From Cryptomeria japonica (taxonomy: Eukaryota; Streptophyta; Pinopsida; Cupressales; Cupressaceae), in assembly GCF_030272615.1 (NCBI RefSeq), contig NC_081413.1, forward strand, positions 21,642,501 through 21,706,500: a DNA stretch of 64,000 bases. Direction: 5' to 3'. A program made the position numbers and the translations under genes. The notes beneath the pieces are model-generated. The model searched no databases. It was not told the DNA's origin and saw only the letters and a program-made list of their open reading frames with translations. This document shows, one piece after another, positions 34,019-45,989 of this stretch (positions are counted from its first letter, which is position 1; each line of letters starts with the position of its first letter).

Positions 34019-34803
34019 TTTTTATGGTGATAATGGATAACGATAATAACAATATTGAAAGGCTAAATGAATCCAACCACAAAACCCTAGCCTAACAACA
34101 ACAAAGTTCCACCATAACATATGAAGATTACCTAAGACAATGCAAATCACATGAAATCACAAAGATTATACCATCACATGTCCAATAGGGTTTTGATCTC
34201 CATTCTTCCTATCTCCATTGATCTTGATTGATATATATTTGCTCTCAGATTTTATGTGCACAAGAGCTCAACAAAGAACGGAATGTGGTTGCAAGTAGGA
34301 TCGTAATGTAGTCGAGTCCTCCAAATTGTTGATTAGTCTGAGTGATTAGGGTTTGATAATGAAGGAAACATCTCCTTAAATAGAAGACACAATATGAAAT
34401 GGAGGGATAAGATTGAGAGGTGTAAAAGAGGAGGTCGGCTAAGATTAGAGGGTAGGTAAAAGAAATAATAAAATAATGAAAGAGGTAGGTAGTGTATGAA
34501 TTAAGAGATGAATGACATGTGTCATGGGTAGAAAAAGCTAATGAATTAATTAAATAAATAAAGATTTATTTAATTAATAGAAGAAGTAGGATCAATTAAA
34601 TAAATAAGAATATTTATTTAATTTAGGAAAAGGAAAATTTAAATAAATAAATGTATTTATTTAAATGAGAAATAAAGCTAGAAGAGGATAAATGAATTAA
34701 TTAAATAAATAAAGATTTATTTAATTAATAGAAGAATTAGGCTTAGATAATTAAATAAATAAAATATTTATTTAATTAGACATGACAATTTTGGGTGTCT
34801 ACA
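34019..34803 (-). mobile_element. 5' LTR of element B
   Basis: 785 bp, homologous to 23281-24065. Its inner terminus is TT where the other LTR has TG on the plus strand (AA for CA when read leftward), a terminal mutation. It is followed by CCTCC (34804-34808), the second target-duplication copy. Confidence 0.9.
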
Positions 34804-35479
34804 CCTCCAACCCCTTCTCTCAACCCAAGCCTATGTTGACACTTGTCACCATTTCATTGGTGCAAATTGTGCACATGGATCCTCAATTTTCAAACTCAAC
34901 CCTTGATTGAATCTTTCAATCCTGACCATCCATTGCCCTCTTTTTGCTATAAATAGAGCTCTCATTCCTCCATTTTAGATCATCCAAATTTGTAGTATCA
35001 CACTTATGCTCAAATACATTCCAGCTTTCATATCATTTTTATGCTATCATTTTAGCCTCTTTGAAATCAGGAATTAGTCTAAATATGCATGTTTAGAATA
35101 ATTTCTTTATCATTTAGCTCAATCATAGACTAATATATCATGTTAGGATAGTATTTATACTAATCTTGTCATCTTATCATTTAGTTTATTGCATTTCAAG
35201 ATCATGCATAGCTTAGCATACCTTTTATACTAAAAACTATCAAAGCATCCCTCGTTCTTGCATTTGCCATCCCTAAACCATTTTGCTCAGTGATCTGAGA
35301 GAAAAAACATTGGTTTGAGGGACATTGTGAGATAGAGAACCATGGGACAAACCTTGGGAAGCTGAGTAATACATTATTACTCCATAGTTTGCATCAAGAA
35401 GTCCTGTGTGTGTGTGTGGATAAGTCATTTGTCATATTTTCACATATTAAGTTTTATTGACCCACTTTTCCCACATACA
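34804..35479 (+). mobile_element. 3' LTR of element A, right part
   Basis: Continues the LTR interrupted at 23280 and ends CCCACATACA at 35479. A TATA box lies at 34948-34956. Both parts together give about 1.45 kb, like the 5' LTR. Confidence 0.9.
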
Positions 35480-35529
35480 GTTATAGAATTTGATTGGATA
35501 TTTCATATGAATAATTTCTAATTGTTTTT

Positions 35530-36760
35530 TATTAATAAAGAAGCGAGAACAAGGGCATTGACCCTTTACATAGCAAAACTATTAAAAATCATAGCGTTGA
35601 AACAACACTATAACAACAATTAACAAAAACTATCAACAAAAGGGAAGCAAGTCTTTAGGAATCAGAAACAACATCAGAAAACAAAAAAAAAACTACAGGG
35701 GTGCCTTGCACACTCCAGTGGTATCCATAGAATTGTTCTATTCATTTGACAGGAACTTGTAGAGGTCCCTAGCTTCCTGCTTGTCCTCCTCAGTATCCGC
35801 ATAATGCTCCCTCAACAGAGAGAGGGTGAGCGCGGAGCTATGTCAAAAATGCACATGGAATTTGTTAAATGCCACCATTTGGGCTTGCTAAGCCTCCATC
35901 TTGTTCTTTAGATGGTTGGCATCCTCCTTGATAGTCTGCAGATCAAGCACAGGGCCGAGGTTTTCAATTCTCTACGTAATGTCTAGCACATCCGTGCTCA
36001 ACTTTTCCATTTGTTTGAGAGTAGGGACCTCCTGGGGGTTCTCAGCATTCATGTCATCCATAGTTTCTTTGGTCTCTTTGGGCACACCGCTAGCAAGGGA
36101 GTTATCACTATCATTAATGAGGCCCATCACCTGTTTAATGATTTTTTTATTCTGGGTCCAAATTACCAGATTCTAGGGCTTTTCTATTAGAGATTTCCAT
36201 GCCCATAAGACCCTCAGTGCCCATGTTCATAGGGGTCGTATTCTTAACATCAATGGGGTCCTGGGTTTACATTTCAGAGATACTCATATCAGCGGCACCA
36301 ACAATGGTCAAATCCATGGGGTCCCCAGTCGCATTGACATCCACAACATCCCCATCAGGGGCCCCCATAGTGGTGTTAGGACCCTCTTCCTTCTTGTCCC
36401 AAATGGGGTCCTCCTCAGAGTCTAGATTCTCGATCACCGAGGTCTTCTTTTTGCATCTTTTGGAAGCAAGTCAAGAGGATCTCGTTTTAACCTCAGAATC
36501 CGTGGAAGGATTTTCGTTTTTAGCATCCTCAAAGGAGGAATTGTCATCAAAGACAATGTGTTTGCGTTTAGCGTGGGTTTCATTTTTTCTCTTGGACAGG
36601 GAGCAGGAAGCACTAGGAGAGGTAGATAGAGTTAAACTAGGAGAGACTGTCGATAAGGAAATAGTCGAGGCATAAGCAGGCAGGGACATGGTGGCCGTAG
36701 CAAATCCCTCATGGGGATATTGGAAGAATCTCGGGAAATTGTTACTATTGTTTATGTTGT
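35530..36760 (-). pseudogene. Element-borne ORF remnant, acidic/coiled type
   Basis: The reverse strand reads MSLPAYASTIS near 36690, a basic/acidic low-complexity part (KRKNETHAKRKHIVFDD), then KRCKKKTSVIENLDSEEDP, NATGDPMDLTIVGAADM and, in another frame, VPKETKETMDDMNAENPQ and a short coiled stretch (LKQMEKLSTDVLD). There are at least four stops and a frame change. It ends in a TTATTAATAAA tail near 35540, suggesting a retroposed copy. The architecture (acidic linker, then coil) resembles the ORFs at 46538 and 49402. I do not recognise a named family. Confidence 0.4.
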
Positions 36761-36791
36761 GGTTTTTTCTCCTATAAAAGTATATTTTCAC

Positions 36792-39085
36792 ATTATAAGT
36801 TAGTTTCTTGTGTAGAATATTTTTTGGTGTTTGTGAATTAGTATGTTCTTGTTGTGTCAGTGGTGATTGTTTGCAAGTTGGTTTATAGATATTGTCTATG
36901 TTAGTTCTATTTTTTAATTTTATTGTTGGAGTATATTTGTATTAAAAAAATTAGTCTCTAATAAAATAAGAAGACCCAAATGTTTTGTGTGAAGTTAAAG
37001 AAAATTGCTTTCTCATAGACTACAAAAACATGAGTACACACTTGTGGGTATTGCAAATTTATTTTGAAAGGTGAATATATGGGGTGAAGTAGATTATTTT
37101 TCCTTTGTTTTTTGTGTATTGTTGTATCTTTTAAAAATTAGAAAATATTTAATTTAGTAGAAAAATATAATTATTTATGTAACAAATGAAAAAATATCGG
37201 ATGAAAAGAATTGTTTCAATGTTGAAACAAGAGAAAGAAAGATTAGCAAATCTTTATTTTTGTGATAAATTATAAATAGCTTGATCAAAATCATTTTTTC
37301 ATTAAAATATTAAATATAAATTAATACAAAATATCACTTAATCAATAAATTGGTTTATAATGGTGAAACATTTTTAAAGTCCTTCATGTCAATAAAACAA
37401 TTTGTGAGCCTATTTACAAAAAAATTATCAAAAGAAAATTATAAAATATTGGGAGAAAATTTAAAGTCATTAATTCAAGATCAAAAGCCTAGCAATGGTT
37501 AGGTCGATATTAAACATATTTTACAAATTTAATCCTATATTTCAAGTTTTCACTGTATGATTATTTTAATGTTTCGAGTACAAGTCATGCTAGGTTAATA
37601 TAAAAGGTTGAAGCACATGTCACCTACACATGACATGTCATATAGTCAAGTCAAATTTGAATATTGGAATATAAGTCACAATTGGATGTGATGTGATAAA
37701 GTTAAATCAAGTAGAAAACTTAGTGCAAGTTAATATTAGAAACTTGCACATATTATATATATATTAACAATTTTTATTGACACAAAGATACGCTTTTTGG
37801 TTTTTCCTCTTTATCATCTATTGTATTAAGGATAACCATATATTATGTTAAAATATATAATTAAAAACAATATATAAAAATGCAAATAAACATCTTGTAC
37901 CTATATATTTTTTATTTTGTTTGCTTGCATTTTATTATCTTTATGCTGCAGAGCATATTCCATACATTCTTCCAAGTAATATCAAAACAGGTTCTGATCA
38001 AACAAATGATCACTTATATGTCAGAAAAATAAGGAAAATATCATAAATTTCTGAATTATTCCGTAATGTGTTGCCGCTCATAGCAAGCCATGCTATAATT
38101 AGTAAATTCATATGACAAAATTCTACTACTAAACCAGCTCATTCCGCGTCTGAAACATATAGGCCTGAAAATAATTTGTTTTAAGTTCTCGATGCGTCGA
38201 AAGTTGGAAACAATGAACAAACATAGAACTTTCTCAAATAGAAAATGTAAAATAGCAGAGCTTTCCTTCAAAAACAATTTTCAACACGGCATAAATTAAC
38301 AATAATAAAGAAGTCCAACCTGAAACTAGTAGACAAATACATATACTCGTTTTCTCATATGACCAGGCTATGTTTCCACATGAGATCAGACGAACTGTAT
38401 AACAAAACATGGCATGACTGTATATTTAATACAAATTAGTAGGTCAATGATTTGAACATGCAATTGTATTTTTGACATGCACCTGGACATGCGTAACTCA
38501 CTCTTTCAAGCTGCAACCAAACTTGAAATTGGCTCAAACAAATTCGCAGGCAAAACCAATTAACAATTATACATTGAAAATGTTTCAAACAACAAAATTT
38601 TCTATCTTTCTTGTCATATTGATTCTGATACAGGAACTTAAAAGGCAAAGCTTAGTGTGTGAAATTTAAGCCATCCGCTGATACAGGATCAAACGCAGAT
38701 AAGAAGAAACGGAAGAAATGCTAGCAGATATGATAAATTATAAATCATCTTTCTTTATCAAACAATATAGTTGAAATTTTTTTTTTCAACAATCAATATT
38801 TAATCGCCCATAAAAGATTTGCTGAAACCAGGGAAGAATAGATTATAATCCAAGAGAACATATATCCAACACGTAATTCCCTGTCATTTAATGGATTAAA
38901 AATCTTTAAAATGTTGTCTGATTTATATAATCTCTTTCTCTAAGATCGGGTGAGAGCTAAGTTACAGATAATTCTTGAAGCTTATGAACGCATATTGAAA
39001 GTAAGAACATTAAAACTACTGTAACTAGATGTGTAGTACTAGGCATGGAATAAAGCAATTATGAAATATAATATATCATGATGTT
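36792..39085. other. No recognisable gene, about 2.3 kb
   Basis: AT-rich sequence with only short random ORFs. It lies downstream of the broken membrane-protein gene and may hold its old 3' flank. No repeat family or tail was identified. Confidence 0.5.
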
Positions 39086-39740
39086 CTATGCCGTCCGAAA
39101 TGTTGGATACTTTTTAATTACAGGAACCTCGTCTCTTTCCAATGAGATTTTAATGCATTGAGTCCCTTCATCCACACTCCAATTTAATTTCCATACCAAA
39201 TTTTTTGTCACACCTTTCACTTTCCCAACAATACCTGCAACTCTCAAAATGCTTTCTTCATCATAAAGAGATGCATGTTTCTTGCAATCCTCCATCAGCA
39301 CCCCAACTGCTTTAACCGTGCAAGATCCTATCACATCTGCCAACATACCATGCAATTTATGGAGGATCACCTCTACACTTGTAAACTGATAATTTATGTA
39401 TACTCCAAGCATGTATAAGTTATAACCTGCTACTGTTTCAATCCACTTTCTTGACTGGTACTGGTTGGCTATTTGTTTTCCTCTCTCAAAAAGACACTCC
39501 ATGGCTTCTTTGGCTGCTGCAGGGTCCTCTCACCAGATTTGATGACTGGGAGAGAGTAATCGAGCCATTTATGTGCCTTTTGTAGATTGTGGAACAGATT
39601 GTTTGCTTCCTTACCGAGTTCAACTGCTTCACCATCAGAAATTTTATTAGGTCAATTATACTCCATGCTTGAGAACAAGCTTCTTTAACAGAATCCACCA
39701 TATTATCTGCATCTGCTTGATCTTGAGAAAATGAGGACAG
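39086..39740 (-). pseudogene. C-terminal part of a broken membrane-protein gene
   Basis: Reverse-strand reading in three successive frames gives one continuous helical protein end: AWSIIDLIKF, then EAVELGKEANNLFHNLQKAH, then AAAKEAMECLFERGKQIANQ through LHGMLADVIGSCTVKAVGVL and a TAA after KKYPTFRTA. One-base frameshifts lie near 39640 and 39528. It continues the protein of 41790-43522 across a LINE insertion; an intron at this junction cannot be excluded, since a CTCATTTTCTCAAG acceptor-like tract lies at 39723-39736. The function is unknown. Confidence 0.65.
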
Positions 39741-41802
39741 TTTATATTATCAGGCATGGAGTATAATTTACCGTCTGGTTCAGCTATTTGGAAGTTTCTA
39801 TGTAAATGTAGATCAGTGATTTTGCCTCATCTCTCATGGATTGTACATAATGGTAGAAAGGTAAGGTTTTGGGAGGAAGTTTGGAATGGACATCCCCCTC
39901 TGGTGAACTCGAGGGATTGGTCTCCTTTAATTTCCACTCTTTCTTCCCTTTGGGGTGTCTTTGTGGCTGATTATTTTGAAACTGAGTATAGTGGGAATCT
40001 TAAGGTGGCAAAATGGAAATCAATTGAATTTTTAGATATTGATCAAAATGTGAAATTGGAATATGAAAAGATGTTCGCGGAGAGAGTAATAATTCTTTTT
40101 GATGCTGACGATGAGCTTATCTAGACAAGGAATATCTCTGATAAGTACACAGTTAAGGATGGCTATAATTTTCTCTTGGTTGCTAAAGATTTATCTACTT
40201 GGCCATACAAGCTGTTTTGGCATATGTCTTGCCTCTGAAAGGCTGGTGCTTTTGTTTGGTTAGCAGTGCAGGATAGGGTCCTTACAGGAATGAGGTTGGA
40301 CAAGTTGGGTATTACTGCAGTATTTTCTTGTGTCTTCTGTAATAAAAATTTAGAATCCTCTGCACACTTGTTTCTTCACTGTGATTTTGCCTATGCTTTT
40401 TGGCAATGGTTGTTTGAAAAGCTTAATCTATCCTTTGTTATTGGTAAGGATCTCCTTTCCCACTTTAGATCCTAGCCTCTCCTGTTTGCCTCATTTTTCT
40501 ATGCATGTCTTTGGATTATTTCTCCATCTATTGTGATTTGGAATATTTGGTTAGAGCGTAATAATAGGATTTTTAAACAAACAAGTTCTTCCTTTTCTGA
40601 GGTTTTATTTAGGATTGAATCTTCCATCTTTGAAGTTGCTTTGTCTTTTATCTATAAGAATTTGGAAACCCTTACCTCTTTTTCTCATTGGGATGGTAGG
40701 GTAACTCGAGTTTGGAGAATTTTATCAGTCTTACCTTCTCATGGATCTATTTTAAATAAGACTAATGCTATAAGTAAGAGAAATTTTGCTTGCTGGAAAC
40801 CTCCTCCGCAAGGGTACTTTAAATTGAATTTTGATGGTGCTTCTCGTGGGAACCCTGGCCTGGCAGGGGCAGGTACGGTAATTTATGATCATAAGGTAAG
40901 ATTTATTCAGGCTCGTTGTCATGCGATTGGCTTCAAGTCTAACAATTGTGCAGAATTTTTTGCTTTGTCCTTTGGTTTGGATATGGCTATATCTTTGGGA
41001 ATTAAGGACTTGATAATTGAGGGTGATTCTATGGTTATTATTCAGAGTGTCATGAAAAAGAAGTCAAATTGTTGGCAATTACAATATATACTTGATCATA
41101 TTTTGCAAAAATTAGACTTTTTTGATTCCTTCTTGATTTTCCACTGTTATAGGGAAGTGAATAAGATTGCAGATTTCTTGGCTAATTTAGCCATTGACAG
41201 TGATGCTAATATGTGGGAGGTAAGTGTGGATGAGATCCCTTCCTTGGTTTTGGAATATTTGAAGTAAAGAAGGGCATAGTTGTAGTCTTCATCAACCTCC
41301 TTATTTGGTGTGGCTTTTCTTTGGTGTGGGTTCTGCTATGCTTGATCACAATGTTTATTTTGACGGGGTGTCTGATTATGGTTTCATTTCTGCTATGTGG
41401 TATAATTCTAACTAGTGGTTGGAGAATTGTGTTTCATAGAGAGGGATGGTTCAGACTGGTGTTTTTTGGCAGCAATGGATATGCATCCTTCGGTGACCAT
41501 ACTTTAATCTTCCTTCTATATGCTTCTATTGGCGGCTTCCTTTATATCTAATGCGGCTTATGTAATTGAGATGGGTTTTTTGATGTACTATGCCAATGGG
41601 CATTTGGTATTGGGTAGAACAGGCTTGTGTTACTTAAGCAATATTAAGAGGTTTTCTTACTGATTCCCTTCAGTACTTTTTGAACCCGACACTGTAAAAA
41701 ACTTTTAAAATTTAATATAATTAAGAGGTTCTATTTAAAATTTAATATAATTAAGAGGTTCTATCCACTTTTATCAAAAAATAAAAATAAAAAAAAATAA
41801 TT
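39735..41802 (+). mobile_element. 5'-truncated LINE (L1-type) inserted in the host gene
   Basis: The C-terminal third of a plant LINE ORF2 (zinc-binding RT-associated region plus RNase H) is followed by about 500 bp of 3' UTR and an A-rich tail (about 41776-41802). A 28-bp segment is duplicated in the 3' UTR (TTTAAAATTTAATATAATTA at about 41705 and 41733). The 5' junction lies between 39720 and 39755. No target duplication was found. It interrupts the gene on the opposite strand. Confidence 0.85.
39756..41267 (+). pseudogene. LINE ORF2 C-terminus: zf-RVT and RNase H
   Basis: A single frame from at least 39756 to the TAA after LEYLK holds the region between RT and RNase H (GSAIWKFLCKCRSVI, GRKVRFWEEVWNG), the zf-RVT box (CVFCNKN...SSAHLFLHCDFAYAFW) and an RVT_3-type RNase H (residues about 350-480). 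The RNase H keeps its catalytic acids: D in NFDGASRGNPG, E in CAEFFALSFG, D in IEGDSMVI and D in NKIADFLANL. Only three stops break it (TAG 40122, TGA 40236, TAG 40473); at least two fit TGG to TAG. It cleaves RNA in RNA-DNA hybrids during retroposition. Endonuclease and RT are missing by 5' truncation. Confidence 0.88.
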
Positions 41803-43522
41803 GAAACCACTGTTATCTTCGAAGAGCACTTCCACACATTCAATTCAATTTCCACATCCAACTCCTTTTCTACTTTCAATCTGATAAGAAAATCATTTTG
41901 GAGCCTCACGCATCTTTCGCCACAGCAATCTGGCGAGGATTTGTTATTTAACAACGATATTAAGTCATTGAAGTTTCTCCCCTCTTCTTCCCCCTTCTTC
42001 ATCTGCTCCTTTATTTCTTGTATTGCTTTTTTGTTGGCTATCCATATTCCAGCAGGATTTTCACCCTCGATGACTATCAACGATTTAAAATATTTATCAA
42101 AGTGAGACCCCCTTCCCAGCATGATTTCTCTGTGGCTTTTACTTCTAGATAGATTGTGAAATTCATCATATGCTGAACCTATAATAAGCTTTTCCAGATA
42201 TTTGTTGGTGAAGAACAAGCGTGCGAGTAACCAACAAAGTTTGCTTAGCAAGATGGAAAACACCTGAAGGAAATAAAGCACATAAAGTAATTTATGGAAT
42301 TTCATTAAGATGCATGGCTTCATCATCAAATTTCTGGAAGCCTTGTCACCACTTTCTCCCCGGGTATTGAGGCTACTTGTAAAGTCGAGCAAATGACTCT
42401 TCCAAAAATTCTCGATCTGAAAAAAATCAGCTTGTCTTTTTGGATAGAACACCACTGCTGTGATGCATCTTCAATATATGATAATGGATCCCATTACAAT
42501 AACTACACAACGAAGGACGAGCCAAATGTCAAGAAAAGTTTCAGCAAATCCATGAGATGTAAAGCGTGTGATAACAGAAATCAAAATTACATTGCAAAGG
42601 GTAATGACAAATGCTATGGATGAAGTGAGACTTGATCTGGCCATTATATATTGAGGATTTGCAGTGCGAGCTACAATATATGACTGGCTGACTCGTTCTT
42701 CAACATTTTCCCATACAAACTGGTTATTGAAATTTTGAGCTAAAAACAAGGTGGGTATTTTATGAGATAAAGTTGTGTTAATACTGGCACAAGCGAGAGC
42801 AGCATACACCAAAAGGAGGACCAGAATTGCCAACGATAATAGAAATGCAAGGTTGAACCCAAGAACATATAAAAAGTCTATAGAAGACCGTGGGATTTCA
42901 AGCTTACAAATACGAAATGTTTCATAAGAAATATGAAAGAGAGAGAGGAAAGAGATTATGATGAGTGCAGCCATGTCTCTCCACAAACTGGTGGAGAAAG
43001 GGCGTGCTACTCCAGGCAACAAACAACCCATCAACACAAACAAAGAGACTCTCCTACACAAAACTGACACCCAATTGCTGATGAAGATTAACAGAACATA
43101 AGTGCCGTAGTAATGCCGATCCTGAAAAATCTGCCTCTGCATATCATAAACTATGGGCAATTCATTCTTAAATAAAGTCTTCACCTTGGTCTCCTGATTT
43201 CTAGAAAAGGCATCGTCAGGAAAATTGAAGGATTTGTCAGGAGAGGCAGGAATTGAAGAACAAGTGCACCCACAACAAGAGAACCTGCTGGAATCCAATG
43301 TCTTCGTTTCTTGAACGCACTCCATGCGGCTTCTCCAATGAAAATGATAGGAAGGCACCCAAATATCAAGCTACCCAAACTGAAGATTAGAGAAACATAA
43401 CAGTTAAAAGTCGAAACTGTGGAACAAATATCCTCACTCCCAGTCAGGAAACCAAGGACTGATATAGCCATGATAAATACCAAGTATTGCAAGATGCAAC
43501 ACAACAACCTCCCTAAATACAT
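41790..43522 (-). pseudogene. Multi-pass membrane protein gene, broken, unknown family
   Basis: The reverse strand starts MYLGRLLCCILQYLVFIMA and encodes three hydrophobic segments (about residues 6-26, 42-63, 78-96), then after a frameshift near 43210 several more (among them FLYVLGFNLAFLLSLAILVL and AFVITLCNVILISVITRF), an in-frame TGA at 42471, another hydrophobic segment (KLLYVLYFLQVFSIL) and a hydrophilic C-terminal domain with a Lys/Glu-rich helix (AIQEIKEQMKKGEEEG). It is intronless over 1.7 kb. Membrane location follows from the hydrophobic segments. This is the only stretch that looks like a host gene rather than a mobile element. I recognise no named family and give no function. Confidence 0.7.
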
Positions 43523-43604
43523 TTGCTTTTTAGAAAATGTGGAGGCTTCAATAGATCAAATAAAAAGAAAGATGGACTTTGATCCAGATTTTGTGTGGTG
43601 GTAG

Positions 43605-44284
43605 ACAGTGTACACAGGAACTTGTTATTTTTTCACCACAATTTCCTTAATAGTACAAATAATCTTCTCCTCTGTTCACATGATGAAAGCTTAAAGATTT
43701 CTTCTTTTTGTATGTTATTGGACAACCTCTCTAAAATATTGTCTATGGGCATGAAGAAATGTTAACGATTCAAGAAAATTAAGGATGGACATTAAATATT
43801 TTAATTTTGTAGTGGGAGAAAGTGGCAATAGTAGGTTGTTTTTCTCCATAATTTATTTGAGAGTGGGAGAAACTGGGAACCTAGGTGGAGAGAGATGTGA
43901 AAGTCAAGAGGAGGAGGAAGAGAAATGGATATAGAATTAGAGAGAGGTGGAGAGAGAGATTAAAAAAGAGAGATTAAGATAAAAAGATAGACAAATAGAG
44001 AAGAAGACATAGAGGGAGAGTTAAAGGGAGAGAGAGATGGATGGATAGATATAGAGGGAGAAATAAAGATATATGTGGCACAATGATAGAGTCATAAAGA
44101 GATAGATATAAGGAGATAGAGAGAGAGGGAGCGGTAGATCGAGAGAGGTAGAGAGAAAGAGAAGAGGGGGAGAGGACAGGGATGGATAGAGAATGTGAGA
44201 GAAAATTGATTCACAACAACAACATGAATATAACAGTAAAATCAGAAATAATAATATGAGAACATGGTAGTTCATTACATCACT
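43605..44284. repeat. No gene; GA-rich simple-sequence region
   Basis: From about 43860 to 44200 the plus strand is dominated by GAGAGA, GATAGA and GGGAGA words. ORFs here are compositional artefacts. Confidence 0.8.
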
Positions 44285-44289
44285 ATACC

Positions 44290-44980
44290 TATAGACACCT
44301 AAAATTATCCTAAGCCTTCTATTAATTAAATAGATTTTTACTTATTTAATTAATTCACTTAGTATTTTCTAGCCTTTCCCTATTTAAATAAATATTTTAT
44401 TTATATAATTGGTCCCACTTCTTCTATTAATTAAATACATCTTCATTTTCATTTATTTAATTAATTTATTAGCTTTTTCCCACTATAAAACTTGTCATTT
44501 ATTTCTCCATTTTATCCTTAACCACCCCCTTCATATTTTATTATTTTCCCTACCTACCCTTTACAACCATTTATCATTTTACCTCTTAATCCCATCCATT
44601 CATTTTCTAAGGTGTTTTCTATATTTAAGGGGATTTTTTCATCCTTATCAACCCTAATCCAACAAAACTAACACACTTTTGCAATCAAGCATTCAAGCGA
44701 ACAAGCGACTATACAACTACAATTCATTCTTTGTTGAGCTTTTGTGGACAATACAAACTTTGAGCAAATATATCAAACAAGATAAATGGAGATAGGAAAC
44801 AATGGAGATCAAACCCTACTTCGCATGTGAATGATATAATATTTCTATTTTGTTGTAATTTGCATGTGTTAGGTTCTTCATTAGTGTATGGTGGATTCTT
44901 GATTGTAGAACTAAGGTCTTATGTGTTCGGATCTTTTATGGTTTTACAATAGTTTTATCTTTCAAATTTCACCATATTCA
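44290..44980 (+). mobile_element. Solo LTR E, related to LTRs B and D
   Basis: It starts TATAGACACCTAAAATTATC (TG mutated to TA), carries AT palindromes such as ATTAATTAAAT...ATTTATTTAATTAAT, a TATTTAAGG box near 44622, TTGTTGAGCTTTTGTG and GATAAATGGAGATAGG shared with LTR B, and fades at ACCATATTCA. The flanks ATACC (44285) and ATACG (44981) could be a decayed 5-bp target duplication. There is no PPT or PBS next to it. Confidence 0.7.
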
Positions 44981-44985
44981 ATACG

Positions 44986-45415
44986 AGTGCCAATTATCCT
45001 AATATAGGTACTAAGCTTAAGGCATATACATTACAATTCAACTCAAAAATAATGAGCAAGCATATCCAGATTCAAAATTGTCCATGCGAGCATAAATGAT
45101 AAAGAGATATTGAGATAAATTAAGAGGAGTAAAAATAGCAATTTCTCCTTGGTTTGCAATGGGTATGCTAAAGTGGTGTGAGAGGTCAATTAGAAAATAT
45201 TTTTTCTATTTTGCATGCACTTATACAATACATGAGGTCAATTATTAGACCAATTAGAAAATAATTCTATTTGTGCAAGAAAGGTCTAAATGGAGAAGTG
45301 ACAGTTTCAAATCAAATACACATCAACTTATAGGGATCTAAACATGAGTGAAATAAAACCTCTAATTTGGGAAGATAGTCTAGTTTTAGTACTAATAGGC
45401 CTATGCTATGTTTTC
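44986..45415. other. No gene recognised
   Basis: A-rich unique-looking sequence. Two partly similar segments (GGTCAATTAGAAAATA near 45184 and GACCAATTAGAAAATA near 45248) are the only structure seen. Confidence 0.5.
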
Positions 45416-45817
45416 ATTGAGAGAGGGAGAGATAGAAGGAAGGGGAATGAGAGATAGTGGTGTAAGGAGGTATAGCTAGAGAGGAAGACACAAATGGAGA
45501 TGGAGATGGAGAGGGATATGGAGAGGACAGGTAGAGATAAAGTGACAATACAAAGAGGGATAAATAGAGATGGAAGATATATATAGAGAGGGAGATATAT
45601 ATGGGTAGACAGATGGAGATATAATGAATTAGAAACAAAGGGAGAGGTGGAAGAAAAAATATGAAGAGATGGGGATATGTAGGAAAATAGATATAGATAT
45701 AGAGATCTAGGAAAACAAGGAAGAAGATATGGATTCATACAGAGATGTTTACATGCCTAGAGATAAAGGGGGAGAGAAGATAATAATGGTACAAATGAAG
45801 ATAGGATGTGTGTGTGT

Positions 45818-45877
<60 letters not shown>

Positions 45878-45880
45878 ACC
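45416..45880. repeat. GA-rich region ending in a compound (TG)n(AG)n microsatellite
   Basis: Purine-rich GAGAGG/GATAGA words occupy 45416-45770. Then comes an alternating TG run at about 45807-45850, broken once by TA, followed directly by an AG run to about 45877. Such runs can adopt Z-DNA and triplex forms; that is general knowledge, not shown here. Confidence 0.9.
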
Positions 45881-45989
45881 AATTTTAAATTTTTTAAGAG
45901 ATGAAATATGAATAAAATGTAGATGTAACAATATTATTGATATAATACTAATAATATTCACATTAATTGGAAGAAAATGTCAATATTAA

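Larger units (their letters stand above)
23281..34803 (-). mobile_element. Element B: internally deleted Ty3/gypsy (Tat-like) retrotransposon
   Basis: An 11.5-kb complete insertion in the 3' LTR of element A, flanked by CCTCC (23276-23280 and 34804-34808). It has 785-bp LTRs at both ends, a PBS inside the right LTR and a PPT inside the left LTR, so it reads leftward. Coding order on the reverse strand is gag, zinc-finger part, protease, linker, integrase C-terminus. RT, RNase H and the integrase core are missing. By eye about 15-16 differences separate the two LTRs (near 2 percent), similar to element A. It is non-autonomous, and its reading frames are broken by stops and a frameshift. Confidence 0.92.

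Noticed and set aside
36199-36675. 158-codon forward ORF
   Set aside because: It is the shadow of the reverse-strand acidic/coiled remnant, whose translation looks far more protein-like.
43860-44200. GA-rich stretch as a polypurine tract for solo LTR E
   Set aside because: It does not abut the LTR start and is hundreds of bases long; it is ordinary simple sequence.
45406-45961. Reverse-strand ORFs rich in Ser, Leu, Tyr and His-Thr repeats
   Set aside because: They are translations of GA-rich and (TG)n(AG)n simple sequence.
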